Shown: positions 53,512 through 62,593 of the stretch, piece by piece
How the letters are laid out: each line of letters starts with the position of its first letter
How positions within the stretch are numbered: the first letter of the stretch is position 1
NCBI RefSeq assembly: GCF_000331515.1
Contig: NZ_AMZO01000006.1
Span: forward strand, 124,001-188,000
DNA: 64,000 nucleotides
Direction of reading: 5' to 3'
Source: Photobacterium marinum
Lineage (GTDB): Bacteria > Pseudomonadota > Gammaproteobacteria > Enterobacterales > Vibrionaceae
The notes under the pieces: model-generated
The model's input: only the letters and a program-made list of their open reading frames with translations
What the model was told of the DNA's origin: nothing
Databases searched by the model: none
Made by a program: the position numbers and the translations under genes

Positions 53512-54491
53512 ATTATCATTTTGTCTCACGTCACCGGGTTCCGGTGCTGACAGCTCTTATCCTGGTTGCTCTTTGGAGCATTTTTACTGCGTTTAGTCCG
53601 GAAACGTTTCTTCATGGTCGTATTTATATCGCCTTCATGTCGACCATTCCCTTTACTGCCATGCTGGCATTAGCCCTGACCTTGTTGGTGATTGCCCGTG
53701 AAATCGATATGAGCTTTCCGGCTGTTGTCGCTTTGGGCGGTTATGTTTTCGCTGTCACGTTTGAGTCAACCGGATCGCCTTTACTGGCGTTGGGCTGTGC
53801 CGTTGCCGCCGGTCTGGCTTGTGGGGTGCTGAATGGTGTGCTGGCGGTCTATTTTAGTATCCCATCAATCATTGCCACTATCGGCACGCTGTTTTTCTTG
53901 GGCGGCCTGACAACTGTGCTGGCCGACGGCGTTGCTCTGAGCATTCCGCAGGTGCGTGAAACCTGGCTGCACTCCGTTATGGTCGGGCGGATTGCTGATG
54001 TTATTCCGGCGCAGGTGCTGTGGGCGTTGCTGATTTTAGCTCTGCTATGGTCTCTGCTTTCTCATCATGTGTTCGGCGATAACATCAATTTTATCGGTGA
54101 TAACCCGAAGGCTTCGCAGGTTATGGGTGTACCGGTCAAAAGAACCCGCATGTTGCTGTTTATGCTGATGGGGGGAATGTCTGCGCTGGTCGGGGTTTTT
54201 GTCAGCCTGGAGATGAGCAGTTGGTGGCCGAACCAGGGACAGGGTTACATGTTGCTGGTGTTTGCCTCGGTTTTCATCGGGGGGACGTCGGTACTCGGTG
54301 GTCGAGGTACGCTCATGGGAACGCTGTTCGGTGCATGCATTATCGGCATTCTTGAAGCGGGTATTATCAGCGCCGGTCTGGCCGGTTTCTGGACCCGGCT
54401 TATTTACGGTATCACTATTTTGGTTTCGCTTATGGTTCACAGTATGCTGCTGAAGCAGCATATGGGATCGTGGCGACGTTTGCTTTCCTGA
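53508..54491 (+). CDS. Sugar ABC transporter permease (RbsC/FrcB-like)
   Basis: The 327-residue membrane protein has about ten helices of the BPD_transp_2 family, with the family segments DMSFPAVVALGGY, IPSIIATIGTLFFLGG and MGALLGVPVKRTRMLLF-like cytoplasmic loop at GDNPKASQVMGVPVKRTR. FIGGTSVLGGRGTLMGTLFG is a C-terminal hallmark. It is coupled to the ATPase (ATGA overlap), and the GH4 gene starts 10 bases after its stop. Confidence 0.88.
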   Translation: MNYHFVSRHRVPVLTALILVALWSIFTAFSPETFLHGRIYIAFMSTIPFTAMLALALTLLVIAREIDMSFPAVVALGGYVFAVTFESTGSPLLALGCAVAAGLACGVLNGVLAVYFSIPSIIATIGTLFFLGGLTTVLADGVALSIPQVRETWLHSVMVGRIADVIPAQVLWALLILALLWSLLSHHVFGDNINFIGDNPKASQVMGVPVKRTRMLLFMLMGGMSALVGVFVSLEMSSWWPNQGQGYMLLVFASVFIGGTSVLGGRGTLMGTLFGACIIGILEAGIISAGLAGFWTRLIYGITILVSLMVHSMLLKQHMGSWRRLLS

Positions 54492-54501
54492 GGATTTGCT
54501 T

Positions 54502-55869
54502 ATGACACAGATAACAATTGTCGGTGCTGGCAGTGTGATGTTCACTCGCCAGATAACCTCGGCGCTGCTTTCCTATCCGGCCCTTGACGGTGCTGTGCTA
54601 GTGTTGATGGATATTGACAGTCAGGTTCTCAAGCGAAGTTTTGAGCTTGTTACCCGGATGATTGATCAGGCAGGCCTTCGTGTTCAGGTGATGATGACAA
54701 CAGACCGTCGTCAGGCGCTGACGAATGCTGATTTTGTGATTAATGCCATTCAGGTTGGCGGGCTGGAACCATGGCGGTTGGATATGGATATTCCGGCTAA
54801 ATACGGTGTCATTCAGGAAGTTGGGGACACTATGGGGCCGGGCGGCATATTCCGCGCTTTACGCCATATTCCGCCGATGCTTTCTATTTTACGTGATATG
54901 GAAACCCTGTGTCCTGATGCCCTGTTTATTAACTATGCCAACCCACTGGCTCCGCTTACCTGGGCTGCGAAAGACTATAGTCCGGTTAAGTCTGTCGGGC
55001 TTTGTTACGGTGTGCGATATACGGTCGCACAGTTGGCCGGTTACCTTGGCGAAGGTGACTGGGTTGAACATCCGTCGACCCCGGAACGCTGGCAACGGTT
55101 GATGTATCATGAGGTGCCGGAACATATCGACTATGAATTTGCCGGTATCAACCATATGACCTGGATCACCAGAATGACGGCGAATGGTAAAGATCTGTTA
55201 CCTAAGCTCCGTGAAATGGCAGGAAACCCCAAAGTGTACCAGGCCGATGCTGTTCGCTGTGAAGTGCTGAAGTTCTTCGGTCACTGGTGTACTGAAAATC
55301 ACTGGCATTGCAGCGACTACCTGCCTTATTTCCGCAAGAATGAAGCGATGATTAATCACTTTTTGCCACAACGCTGGAACTTGCTGGCGCTTGAAGAAAA
55401 AGTACATGCTGCAGGTGAGGCCGAAATTGATGCTCAGCTGGCCGGTAGCCAGAAAATCGTGATTGCACCTAACATGCTTAATGCGCCCAAGCTGATAAAT
55501 GCCATGGTCAGTGGGGAGCGAACCCGGATTAACGGTAATGTACCAAATCATCAGCCGGGAGGGTTGTTGGTTGAAAACTTGCCGGAAAACTGTGTGGTAG
55601 AGGTGCCAATCCAGGTTGATGCCAGAGGTTTACAGCCTCAGCAAATGGGGCGTTTACCGATGCAGTGTGCCAGCCTGAACAAGACCAATATTGCGGTTCA
55701 GGAGTTGATTGTTGAGTCAGCGCTTACTCACAACCTGGATGCGGCGCGCTATGCGTTGTCGTTAGATCCGGTTACTGCTGCGGTTTGTACCCTTGAGCAG
55801 ATTGACGCCATGTTTAATGAGCTGTTTGAAGCTCAGCGACACTGGCTACCACAATTTAATCATTGCTGA
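54502..55869 (+). CDS. GH4-family glycosidase (alpha-galactosidase/LplD-like)
   Basis: The 455-residue enzyme is a family 4 glycoside hydrolase, which uses NAD+ and a divalent metal by an oxidation-elimination mechanism. The Rossmann fold starts ITIVGAGSVMFTRQITSALL; NYANPLAPLTWA, GLCYGV (metal Cys) and GINHMTWIT (metal His) are the active-site segments. The cysteine motif lacks the CN-type context of phospho-sugar enzymes, so an unphosphorylated alpha-galactoside or alpha-galacturonide is likely, in keeping with the ABC (not PTS) transporter upstream. ATG at 54502 has GAGG about eight bases before it. It is the last gene of the operon. Confidence 0.85.
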   Translation: MTQITIVGAGSVMFTRQITSALLSYPALDGAVLVLMDIDSQVLKRSFELVTRMIDQAGLRVQVMMTTDRRQALTNADFVINAIQVGGLEPWRLDMDIPAKYGVIQEVGDTMGPGGIFRALRHIPPMLSILRDMETLCPDALFINYANPLAPLTWAAKDYSPVKSVGLCYGVRYTVAQLAGYLGEGDWVEHPSTPERWQRLMYHEVPEHIDYEFAGINHMTWITRMTANGKDLLPKLREMAGNPKVYQADAVRCEVLKFFGHWCTENHWHCSDYLPYFRKNEAMINHFLPQRWNLLALEEKVHAAGEAEIDAQLAGSQKIVIAPNMLNAPKLINAMVSGERTRINGNVPNHQPGGLLVENLPENCVVEVPIQVDARGLQPQQMGRLPMQCASLNKTNIAVQELIVESALTHNLDAARYALSLDPVTAAVCTLEQIDAMFNELFEAQRHWLPQFNHC

Positions 55870-56169
55870 ATAATTAACACTCGCTATTTTTCGATACAGG
55901 GCAGCCTTTATGGCTGCCTTATTTGGTTTAGTGGTGTTTGAAATCAAAGTTTCATTATTTTGTAGTGTGTTGTTTTGCATATAAATTTATGTGGATTAAA
56001 GTTAATTCAGGAGCTGGTAAATAATGGTGTCATAGTGTTGCATATACCTGCTAATGGCCTGATTGTGGCATTCTTGTCCGCTGTATGCATTGTTCCACCT
56101 GACGCGGATTTACCACTTCGCAGGTGCGTTTGATTTGCTTGTTTTGAACGGATATCGAAAGGAGCCATT
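55870..56169. other. Intergenic region after the sugar operon
   Basis: About 300 bases without a gene. It holds the terminator at 55900-55924, and the right part includes the promoter and AGGAG of the next gene. Nothing else was seen. Confidence 0.5.
55900..55924 (+). terminator. Terminator of the sugar operon
   Basis: GGCAGCC and GGCTGCC pair around TTTAT, followed by TTATTTGG. Confidence 0.85.
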
Positions 56170-56661
56170 GTGATCCGTTTTATTCAGTTTTTGTTAGCCT
56201 GTTCAGTTCTGGCCGGAGTGGGGTATTTCATCTTGCATGATGTGGATCAGGCGCAAGAAGAGAAGCATGAGAAATACCAGTTCTTGTCGGTTATGTATAA
56301 GCCGGAGAGTGATGAATACCGAAACTTGTATGAGTTTCACGCGACACTGGATGATGTGCCAATGCCAGTTGGTACGTGGGAGTCTCAGCATGACCCTGAA
56401 TTTCATTACTTGTTGAAAGTAAACAGCAACGGCGGGTTCGTTCTTTCAATTAACCCTCATGCCAATGACCATTCCGAAGGGGCGGTAACTGGCGCATTGA
56501 AGATCACAGGGAAGGCGTTTAAAGCGCATCACGTAGTTGGAACCGCTAAGCATTTCATCCCTAAAAGTGGTCACCTTGTAGTGAAAAGCTTCTCTGACAA
56601 AGAACTTCAGATTGTCCACCCTCAATCAATGAAGCCGATTATTTTCACCTTTGTCGGCTAA
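56170..56661 (+). CDS. Hypothetical membrane-anchored protein, 163 aa
   Basis: It starts at GTG with AGGAG seven bases upstream. An N-terminal membrane segment (FIQFLLACSVLAGVGYFIL) anchors a soluble domain that begins with a charged helix (QAQEEKHEKYQFL) and continues as beta-rich sequence with TWESQHDPEFHYLLKV and GALKITGKAF. No family is recognised. It is convergent with the DUF3429 gene. A hairpin follows. Confidence 0.65.
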   Translation: MIRFIQFLLACSVLAGVGYFILHDVDQAQEEKHEKYQFLSVMYKPESDEYRNLYEFHATLDDVPMPVGTWESQHDPEFHYLLKVNSNGGFVLSINPHANDHSEGAVTGALKITGKAFKAHHVVGTAKHFIPKSGHLVVKSFSDKELQIVHPQSMKPIIFTFVG

Positions 56662-56680
56662 TTAGATTGTCTAAAATAGA

Positions 56681-56717
56681 GTCATTGCCAGTTTAGGCGT
56701 CATTAGCTGGCAATGAC
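56681..56717. terminator. Hairpin between convergent genes, overlapping the DUF3429 end
   Basis: GTCATTGCCAG and CTGGCAATGAC are perfect 11-base arms around a 15-base loop. The right arm is part of the DUF3429 coding end. There is no strong T tail. Confidence 0.5.
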
Positions 56718-57161
56718 CATCAGGTGCATCAGGTGCATCAGGGCGACTAGCCCTGTCAGCCGGTTACGCATCGGCTGGTAACCTTCTGGTTTTCCTTCTT
56801 TTTCTATTTCACGGATCTTCATTTCAGCAAACCACACCGCGACAAAGCCGAATAAAAGTACCAGTACTGAAATTACATAGCTTTCCGGTGAATGTAGCAG
56901 AACTCCCCATGCGATCAGCGCAAACAGGTTACTCAGGATTAAAGCATTACGGCTTAACTTGTGTTTGATGTGGTCGATCGCGTTTCCCCACAAGATCCCG
57001 GCCAGAAAGCTCAATATCACCGCACTGTAAGCGATGAATACCTTTTGGGCACTAAGTCCGAACAGGGTTTTGTCAGCCCAGATACACAGAATGCTGATGA
57101 TAAATGGCAATAATCCGAGGTAGGCAAGGCGTGACATGATTTTGTCTGGCGATTGGTTCAT
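56703..57161 (-). CDS. DUF3429 membrane protein
   Basis: The 152-residue protein has four to five predicted helices: YLGLLPFIISILCIWADKTL, FIAYSAVILSFLAGILWGNA, ILSNLFALIAWGVLLH and VISVLVLLFGFVAVWFAEM. ATG at 57161 has GGAG eight bases upstream; 14 more codons are open but without support. The end carries a short tandem repeat (LMHLMHLMV), from a nine-base repeat at about 56720-56742. Function unknown. Confidence 0.8.
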   Translation of the reverse strand: MNQSPDKIMSRLAYLGLLPFIISILCIWADKTLFGLSAQKVFIAYSAVILSFLAGILWGNAIDHIKHKLSRNALILSNLFALIAWGVLLHSPESYVISVLVLLFGFVAVWFAEMKIREIEKEGKPEGYQPMRNRLTGLVALMHLMHLMVIAS

Positions 57162-57341
57162 GGCGTACTCCGCACAATTCTCACTTAGCGATATGAAAAG
57201 CATAGCAGAAGGATGTTTTGGGTCTTTTTGACTTCACTTTCCTTCTTCTGGCTATTTTATTGTTGGCGCGAAATGGTAAATAAATTCGGGGGGAATCTTT
57301 AATTTATGGGGTGTACATAGTCATCAACAGAGAGATACGCC

Positions 57342-58802
57342 ATGACCCATAAATTTAACCAATACAGTGAGTTGCTTAACTGTTCCCTTTCTCGTGCGGT
57401 TGATTATCTGGAGTCTTTGCCGGAAAGACCAATCGATCAAAAAATTAGTTCTGAGTCGCTGCGCGAACTCATTGGCGGAAAGTTGCCACAGCAATCAGGC
57501 GACCCGAAACAAGTGCTTAATGAACTGGCAGAAAATATTGAGAAAGGCCTGATAGCGTCAGGTGGCCCCCGTTATTTCGGCTACGCCATTGGTGGCACTT
57601 TCCCGGTTTCCCTTGCTGCAGACTGGTTGGTAAGTGCCTGGGATCAGAATGTACCTTATTACGTTTCCAGCCCGGCAACCTCAGTGGCTGAAGAAACCGC
57701 GGCCGAGTGGATGCTGGAGCTGCTCGGTCTGCCGAAAACAGCAGGTGTCGGTTTTACTTCCGGAGCGCAGGAAGCGATTTATACCGCATTGATTACTGCC
57801 CGTAACAGCCTGCTCAAAAAGGCGGGATGGGATGTGGCCAAAAAAGGACTTTATGAAGCTCCGCGTATTCATGTCGTGGTCAGCGATCAGATCCATTCCA
57901 CCATTAAACGTGCGCTTTGGATGATTGGCCTTGGCGAGAGCGATATTAAGACTATTCCGACCGACAGCAACCTGAGAATACTTCCTCAATACCTACCGGA
58001 AATTCTCGCAGAATGCGATGGCCCGACATTAGTGTGCGCGCAGGCCGGTTGTATTGATTCAGGGGCTTTTGACCCGTTTGAAGAGATTGCTGCTTGTGTG
58101 CAGGCCCACCCGAATGCCTGGCTCCATGTCGATGGTGCAATTGGTTTGTGGTCTGCTGCCAGCCAAAGTCAAAAGCATCTTTTGAAAGGGATCGAAAAAG
58201 CGGATTCCTGGGATACCGATGGTCATAAGTGGTTCAACATGCCTTATGATAGCGGCATGGTGATTGTCCGTGATGCTGCGTTGCTGGCAGAAGCTATGGG
58301 TGGCAACAGTATGGGAGCCTACCTGACTGATGCGATAGCCAAGCCGGATCGCAATGCCGTCAATTTCGGTATTGCCGCATCACGCCGGGCTCGAGGAGTA
58401 CCTGTTTATGCCGCTATTAAAGCGCTCGGCAGACAAGGAATTGAAGAACACCTTGATCATTGTTGCGCGATGGCGATGAAGATGGCCGACAGGCTTCGTG
58501 AGGTAGACGGGATCACCATTCTCAATGATGTTGTTTCTAACCGATTCTCCGCTCAGTTCGGTAAGGGAGGGGATGAATTCCGAAATCGGTTGACCGAACG
58601 GGTTGTACACCAGTTGCAACAGGATGGTTTCTGCTATCCGTCGACGTCCGGCTACAAGGGGCTGAAGACCATGTTGTTCTCTGTGCTTAACTGTCACACC
58701 TCTGAAGAGGATATTGATGCAACAGCAGAGAAAATCATCGAAACCTACCATATCGAGCTGGAAAAGTGTCAGCAGCATGATGTTGCCGCATTGTGCGAAT
58801 AA
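57342..58802 (+). CDS. PLP-dependent decarboxylase (group II)
   Basis: The 486-residue enzyme is a fold-type I decarboxylase of the aromatic/L-amino-acid group. It shows NVPYYVSSPATSVAEE, GVGFTSGAQEAIYTAL (cofactor-phosphate site), HVDGAIGLW (Asp) and the Schiff-base lysine in DTDGHKWFNMPYDSG. It resembles tyrosine/aromatic decarboxylases, but the substrate is unknown. GAGAGAT lies before the ATG. The next gene, an amidohydrolase, starts 43 bases after its stop, so the two likely form an operon. Confidence 0.87.
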   Translation: MTHKFNQYSELLNCSLSRAVDYLESLPERPIDQKISSESLRELIGGKLPQQSGDPKQVLNELAENIEKGLIASGGPRYFGYAIGGTFPVSLAADWLVSAWDQNVPYYVSSPATSVAEETAAEWMLELLGLPKTAGVGFTSGAQEAIYTALITARNSLLKKAGWDVAKKGLYEAPRIHVVVSDQIHSTIKRALWMIGLGESDIKTIPTDSNLRILPQYLPEILAECDGPTLVCAQAGCIDSGAFDPFEEIAACVQAHPNAWLHVDGAIGLWSAASQSQKHLLKGIEKADSWDTDGHKWFNMPYDSGMVIVRDAALLAEAMGGNSMGAYLTDAIAKPDRNAVNFGIAASRRARGVPVYAAIKALGRQGIEEHLDHCCAMAMKMADRLREVDGITILNDVVSNRFSAQFGKGGDEFRNRLTERVVHQLQQDGFCYPSTSGYKGLKTMLFSVLNCHTSEEDIDATAEKIIETYHIELEKCQQHDVAALCE

Positions 58803-58845
58803 CCCTGGCTTTAAGCAAAAAATACGTTATGACCGGAGATTGATT

Positions 58846-60120
58846 ATGAAAGTACTAATTCAGAATGTGTCATTGTTTGACGGGATTAATGAGGCTATCA
58901 GGCAGGGATGTTTCATCAGTGTTGAAGATGGTGTGATCAGTGAGATCAGCCATCAGCTCAACCCGGCAATGGAATATGATCGGGTAATCGATGCTGCGGG
59001 TTATACGGTAATCCCAGGACTGATTGATGCGCATACCCATATCGCGCTTTCAGATACTTTTAATGCTATCGATAACATGACCGCAGAAGAAGTGGCGGTG
59101 CGATCTACGGTTATTGCCCGTGAGATGCTGGAACGCGGTTTTACCACGGTGCGTGATGTCGGTAGTAACTGTTACGGACTGAAGCAAAGTATCGACAGCA
59201 ACTTTGTACCGGGGCCACGTATCTACCCGAGTTATGCCGGTATCTCCCAGACCTGTGGTCATGCGGATTACCGTCAGAATCGAACTCAGCGTTCGAACTT
59301 CAACCAAGGATTAGACGATTCCAGCTTTATGCGTCAGGGACATCTGGTGCTGGCTGATGGCGTGCCCGAGTGTCTGAAACGAACCCGTGATCAGATTTTC
59401 ATGGGCGCATCACAAATCAAAATATTCGGTGGTGGCGGTGCATCTTCACTATTTGATCCGCTCGACACGATTCAGTACACACGAGAAGAACTGCGGGCGA
59501 TTGTGGAAACGGTGACCAATTACGGTTCGTACGTCTGTAGTCATATCCATGCCGGTCCTGCAATGAAGATTGCTATTGAGGAAGGGGTAAAATCCCTCGA
59601 GCATGCCACATTCATGGATGACGATATTGCCCGTTTGTGTCTGGATAAAGAAGTCTGGGTTGTGCCGCAATATGCGACAGCAGAGCTCATCGCCAACCGT
59701 AAAATCCCGCTCGACAGCGAAATCCTTTATCAAAAAACGGAGCGTGTCGGTAAAGGGTTGCTGAAACAGGCAGAACTAGTTGAGAAATATGACCTCAAAT
59801 GTGCCTTCGGTACTGATTTGATTGGAACACCAGAGGTACATGCAAAGCAGAATGCTGAGTTCTCTGCCCGTAAGAAATACTTTGGTTCATTCCGAGGCCT
59901 GAAACAGGCGACATCAGATGCCGGTGAGCTGCTGAAGTTGTCAGGTTTACTGGATCCGTACCCGGAAGGTGATATCGGTGTGGTTTGTGAAGGTTCTTAC
60001 GCTGATATGTTGTTTGTTCGTGGAAATCCGGTTGATGATTTGGACATCCTGGCCAACCCGGACAACATTCAGGTCGTGATTAAGGGCGGTGAAATCTTCA
60101 AGGATACCCGCGAGATGTAA
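58846..60120 (+). CDS. Amidohydrolase, Xaa-dipeptidase/imidazolonepropionase-like
   Basis: The 424-residue metal-dependent hydrolase has the family TIM-barrel signature: HTHIALS (metal His pair), the carboxylated Lys in QIKIFGGGG, SHIHAG and EHATF (metal His), and FGTDL (Asp). The order is that of the Sgx9260/Cc2672-type group that cuts carboxyl-terminal arginine or lysine dipeptides. ATG at 58846 has GGAG upstream; the 44-codon extension is rejected. It lies downstream of the decarboxylase; perhaps the pair degrade an amide-containing amine or amino acid. Confidence 0.87.
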   Translation: MKVLIQNVSLFDGINEAIRQGCFISVEDGVISEISHQLNPAMEYDRVIDAAGYTVIPGLIDAHTHIALSDTFNAIDNMTAEEVAVRSTVIAREMLERGFTTVRDVGSNCYGLKQSIDSNFVPGPRIYPSYAGISQTCGHADYRQNRTQRSNFNQGLDDSSFMRQGHLVLADGVPECLKRTRDQIFMGASQIKIFGGGGASSLFDPLDTIQYTREELRAIVETVTNYGSYVCSHIHAGPAMKIAIEEGVKSLEHATFMDDDIARLCLDKEVWVVPQYATAELIANRKIPLDSEILYQKTERVGKGLLKQAELVEKYDLKCAFGTDLIGTPEVHAKQNAEFSARKKYFGSFRGLKQATSDAGELLKLSGLLDPYPEGDIGVVCEGSYADMLFVRGNPVDDLDILANPDNIQVVIKGGEIFKDTREM

Positions 60121-60153
60121 AGCTGCTGATTAGCCTGAACTATCGCTATAAAG

Positions 60154-60179
60154 AGCCGGCCAGCATATGCTGACCGGCT
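60154..60179 (+). terminator. Hairpin after the amidohydrolase gene
   Basis: AGCCGG-C-CAGCAT and ATGCTG-A-CCGGCT pair with a single mismatch. The tail TTGATTGTT is weakly T-rich. Confidence 0.65.
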
Positions 60180-60202
60180 TGATTGTTATTCCGTTTACCG
60201 TG

Positions 60203-61123
60203 CTATTTGTTAATTACAGCAAGGTTATCATTAATGGCCTGTTCTGCATCTGCCAGCCACTGATAACGCTTAGTGTAAAGTCTTCGCTTGGTCTTTTTCA
60301 GTGTTGATGGATCTTTGCGTGGCGGATTTACCGGAACACTGAATAGGTATTTGCTAATCGGCTCGCCGCCGTATTCAGTCCAGAAATCGTCATAATCAAA
60401 AGTAACAGATTTGCGCTTCGAGCCGACATATCTCAGCGCCTGATAAATATGGCCCTTGTTAGATACGCCCTTAACTTCAGCAACTCCCCAGATTCTTGCC
60501 AGAATTAGCGCCACTTCGATCATTAACGCTTTTGTGCGTAAACCATGTAGTGAACGAGTCAGAGTTCTGATCAGCATCGGTCTATCGGATATGAGTGGAG
60601 TGGGTCCTTGAACCATACCGATGTACATTGTCCGCTGCTCTGTACCGGATATATTGAAGGCTAATGAATAAACACTTTGGTTTTTATCATTAACCAATTG
60701 GATACCCAATCCGCCTTCACGGCTTGCACCACAGTACAAGTGAATTTGATATTGTGCTTCATTCGAGTCTTTAAACGTCAGTAGCGTAATACCTGTTTGT
60801 GATGTCACTTCTGCGGCGTGCGAACCGAAAGTTTCACTGATAAATTGATAGTGATCCCTCAGATGTCTGGCGCGCTCTGTCGGTGACCAGTTTACGCAGA
60901 GGTAGGGCTTTAAAGGCTTTTCGATAATATCCGGGCTGTTGTCCAGTACAGGCTTTAATCTTTCGTCATTAAAGACTTCGAGTATAGTTTTCAAGGTCTT
61001 GCTGTAGGTCAGTCCCCATAGGCAGAAACGGGCATTTTTTCTGATCTTATTGATGCCTCTTGAGTTAGGGTGAACCTTATTGGCAAGTTGTGGCAAACTT
61101 GATATGTAATTGATAATACTCAA
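60203..61123 (-). CDS. VirK/YbjX-family (DUF535) protein
   Basis: The 306-residue protein has the YbjX/VirK pattern: WSPTERARHLRDHYQFI, IHLYCGASREGGLGIQLV and the family block VQGPTPLISDRPMLIRTLTRSLHGLR with TKALMIEVALILAR. These proteins are linked to outer-membrane stress and virulence in enterics. The start is TTG with GGAAG eight bases before it, which gives the family N-terminus. The C-terminus is basic (KKTKRRLYTKRYQWL). Location is probably cytosolic or membrane-associated. Confidence 0.85.
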   Translation of the reverse strand: MSIINYISSLPQLANKVHPNSRGINKIRKNARFCLWGLTYSKTLKTILEVFNDERLKPVLDNSPDIIEKPLKPYLCVNWSPTERARHLRDHYQFISETFGSHAAEVTSQTGITLLTFKDSNEAQYQIHLYCGASREGGLGIQLVNDKNQSVYSLAFNISGTEQRTMYIGMVQGPTPLISDRPMLIRTLTRSLHGLRTKALMIEVALILARIWGVAEVKGVSNKGHIYQALRYVGSKRKSVTFDYDDFWTEYGGEPISKYLFSVPVNPPRKDPSTLKKTKRRLYTKRYQWLADAEQAINDNLAVINK

Positions 61124-61325
61124 AATAGACTTCCAGATTTTTACTTTTCTCTAAATGATACACCGTTTTTTTAAATGTGACAGAGTGAAAATCTGCTATA
61201 GGAATATTTTTTTTACCTTTAAATATAAATTCAATAAAATCAGTGAGATATTTCTGTATTAATATGTATGGAATTGTATTGGTTTTGGCGGATTATTTAC
61301 ATTTTGATGAAAAACAGGAACAAGC

Positions 61326-61982
61326 ATGCGTTTGCCTGATGATTTCGGTGATAGCCCGAAGAAAGATTTAACCTCTCCAAGTGAGCGTCAGCATGTTCTG
61401 ATGCATTGCTGTTGTGCTCCCTGTTCCAGTGCCATGATCGAAGCGTGTTTATTCCACGGTATTCAGCCGACGATTTTTTTCTATAATCCGAATATTCATC
61501 CTGAAAAGGAGTACTTGAAGCGCAAAAACGAGATCATTCGTTTTGCTGAGGTGCTTGGGGTGGATTTTGTCGATATGGATTACGATCCGAAAACCTGGTT
61601 CAGGGAGATGAAAGGCTACGAGCATGAACCTGAGCGAGGAAAGCGCTGTCTGCATTGTTTTCAGCTGCGGATGGAAAAGACGGCAAATTACGCTAAAGAA
61701 CACTGTTTTACTCACTTTACGACAACTTTAGCCAGCTCTCGCTGGAAAGATATTAATCAGATTCGACAGGCCGGACAGACGGCAGCCTCGCTGACAGGTA
61801 ACATTGCCCAGTATTGGGATCAGGACTGGCGTAAAGGTGGCTTATCGGCAAGAAAAGACAGTTTGCTCAAGCAAATAGGCTTTTATAATCAGCAATATTG
61901 TGGTTGTGCTTACAGCCTGAGAGACAGTAATAAATGGCGTAAGGAAAAAGGGCGTTCGCTGATCAGTTTTGACGATGAATAA
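61326..61982 (+). CDS. queH: Epoxyqueuosine reductase QueH
   Basis: The 218-residue protein is QueH (DUF208), which reduces epoxyqueuosine to queuosine in tRNA and replaces QueG in many bacteria. It has the CCCAPC motif near residue 28, PNIHPEKEYLKRK, RCLHCF and a C-terminal YCGCAYSLRDS. These cysteines hold the iron-sulphur cluster. The region before it is AT-rich (200 bases) without a gene. The ATG at 61326 fits the family start. Confidence 0.9.
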   Translation: MRLPDDFGDSPKKDLTSPSERQHVLMHCCCAPCSSAMIEACLFHGIQPTIFFYNPNIHPEKEYLKRKNEIIRFAEVLGVDFVDMDYDPKTWFREMKGYEHEPERGKRCLHCFQLRMEKTANYAKEHCFTHFTTTLASSRWKDINQIRQAGQTAASLTGNIAQYWDQDWRKGGLSARKDSLLKQIGFYNQQYCGCAYSLRDSNKWRKEKGRSLISFDDE

Positions 61983-62046
61983 TAGGAAAAAATCAGGGAA
62001 AATCCGCTTTCGGTAAGAATATAAAAATATAAAGGATAATTGTTAC

Positions 62047-62565
62047 ATGGAGTTAGTTTCCCCCTCTTGTGAATATGAGGATGTGTTTCTGGCATTTCTC
62101 GATGACATCAAGCGATTTGATGCTCCGAATGCAGAATTTTATGAACCCGCGTGTTCGTCATTTTCGAAATATGTTCAGTCTCTGATTGATGAATCGAGAG
62201 GAGTGAATCTGCCAGAGGGATATGTTCCCTGTAATCATTACTGGTTTTTAAATCAGAAAGGGAAAATGGTTGGCGTGCTACGGATCCGGCATCACATTGA
62301 AACGCCTTTTTTGTCTCATGAAGGCGGGCATATTGGTTATGACATTGCGCCGAGTTTTCGTGAACAAGGCTATGGCACCCGAATGCTTAAACATGGTCTG
62401 GTCAAAGCTAAGCAATTGGGACTGGAAAAGGTGTTGATCACCGCAGATGAAGACAATATTGCATCAAGAAAGGTGATCGAAGCCAACAGTGGAGTGCTGG
62501 AACAGATCGTGATGGGGCGTTTTTTCCCTTGTCTGGTTGCGAAGTATTGGGTTACGTGTCAGTAG
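62047..62565 (+). CDS. GNAT-family N-acetyltransferase
   Basis: The 172-residue protein has the GNAT fold: VGVLRIRHHIE, IGYDIAPSFREQGYGTRML (acetyl-CoA pyrophosphate loop) and LITADEDNIASRKVIEANSG. It resembles predicted acetyltransferases of the YPEA type. Substrate unknown. It is convergent with the AraC gene and 64 bases after queH. Confidence 0.87.
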   Translation: MELVSPSCEYEDVFLAFLDDIKRFDAPNAEFYEPACSSFSKYVQSLIDESRGVNLPEGYVPCNHYWFLNQKGKMVGVLRIRHHIETPFLSHEGGHIGYDIAPSFREQGYGTRMLKHGLVKAKQLGLEKVLITADEDNIASRKVIEANSGVLEQIVMGRFFPCLVAKYWVTCQ

Positions 62566-62593
62566 GGTTTGGTTTTTATCCGTTTTGCAGATG

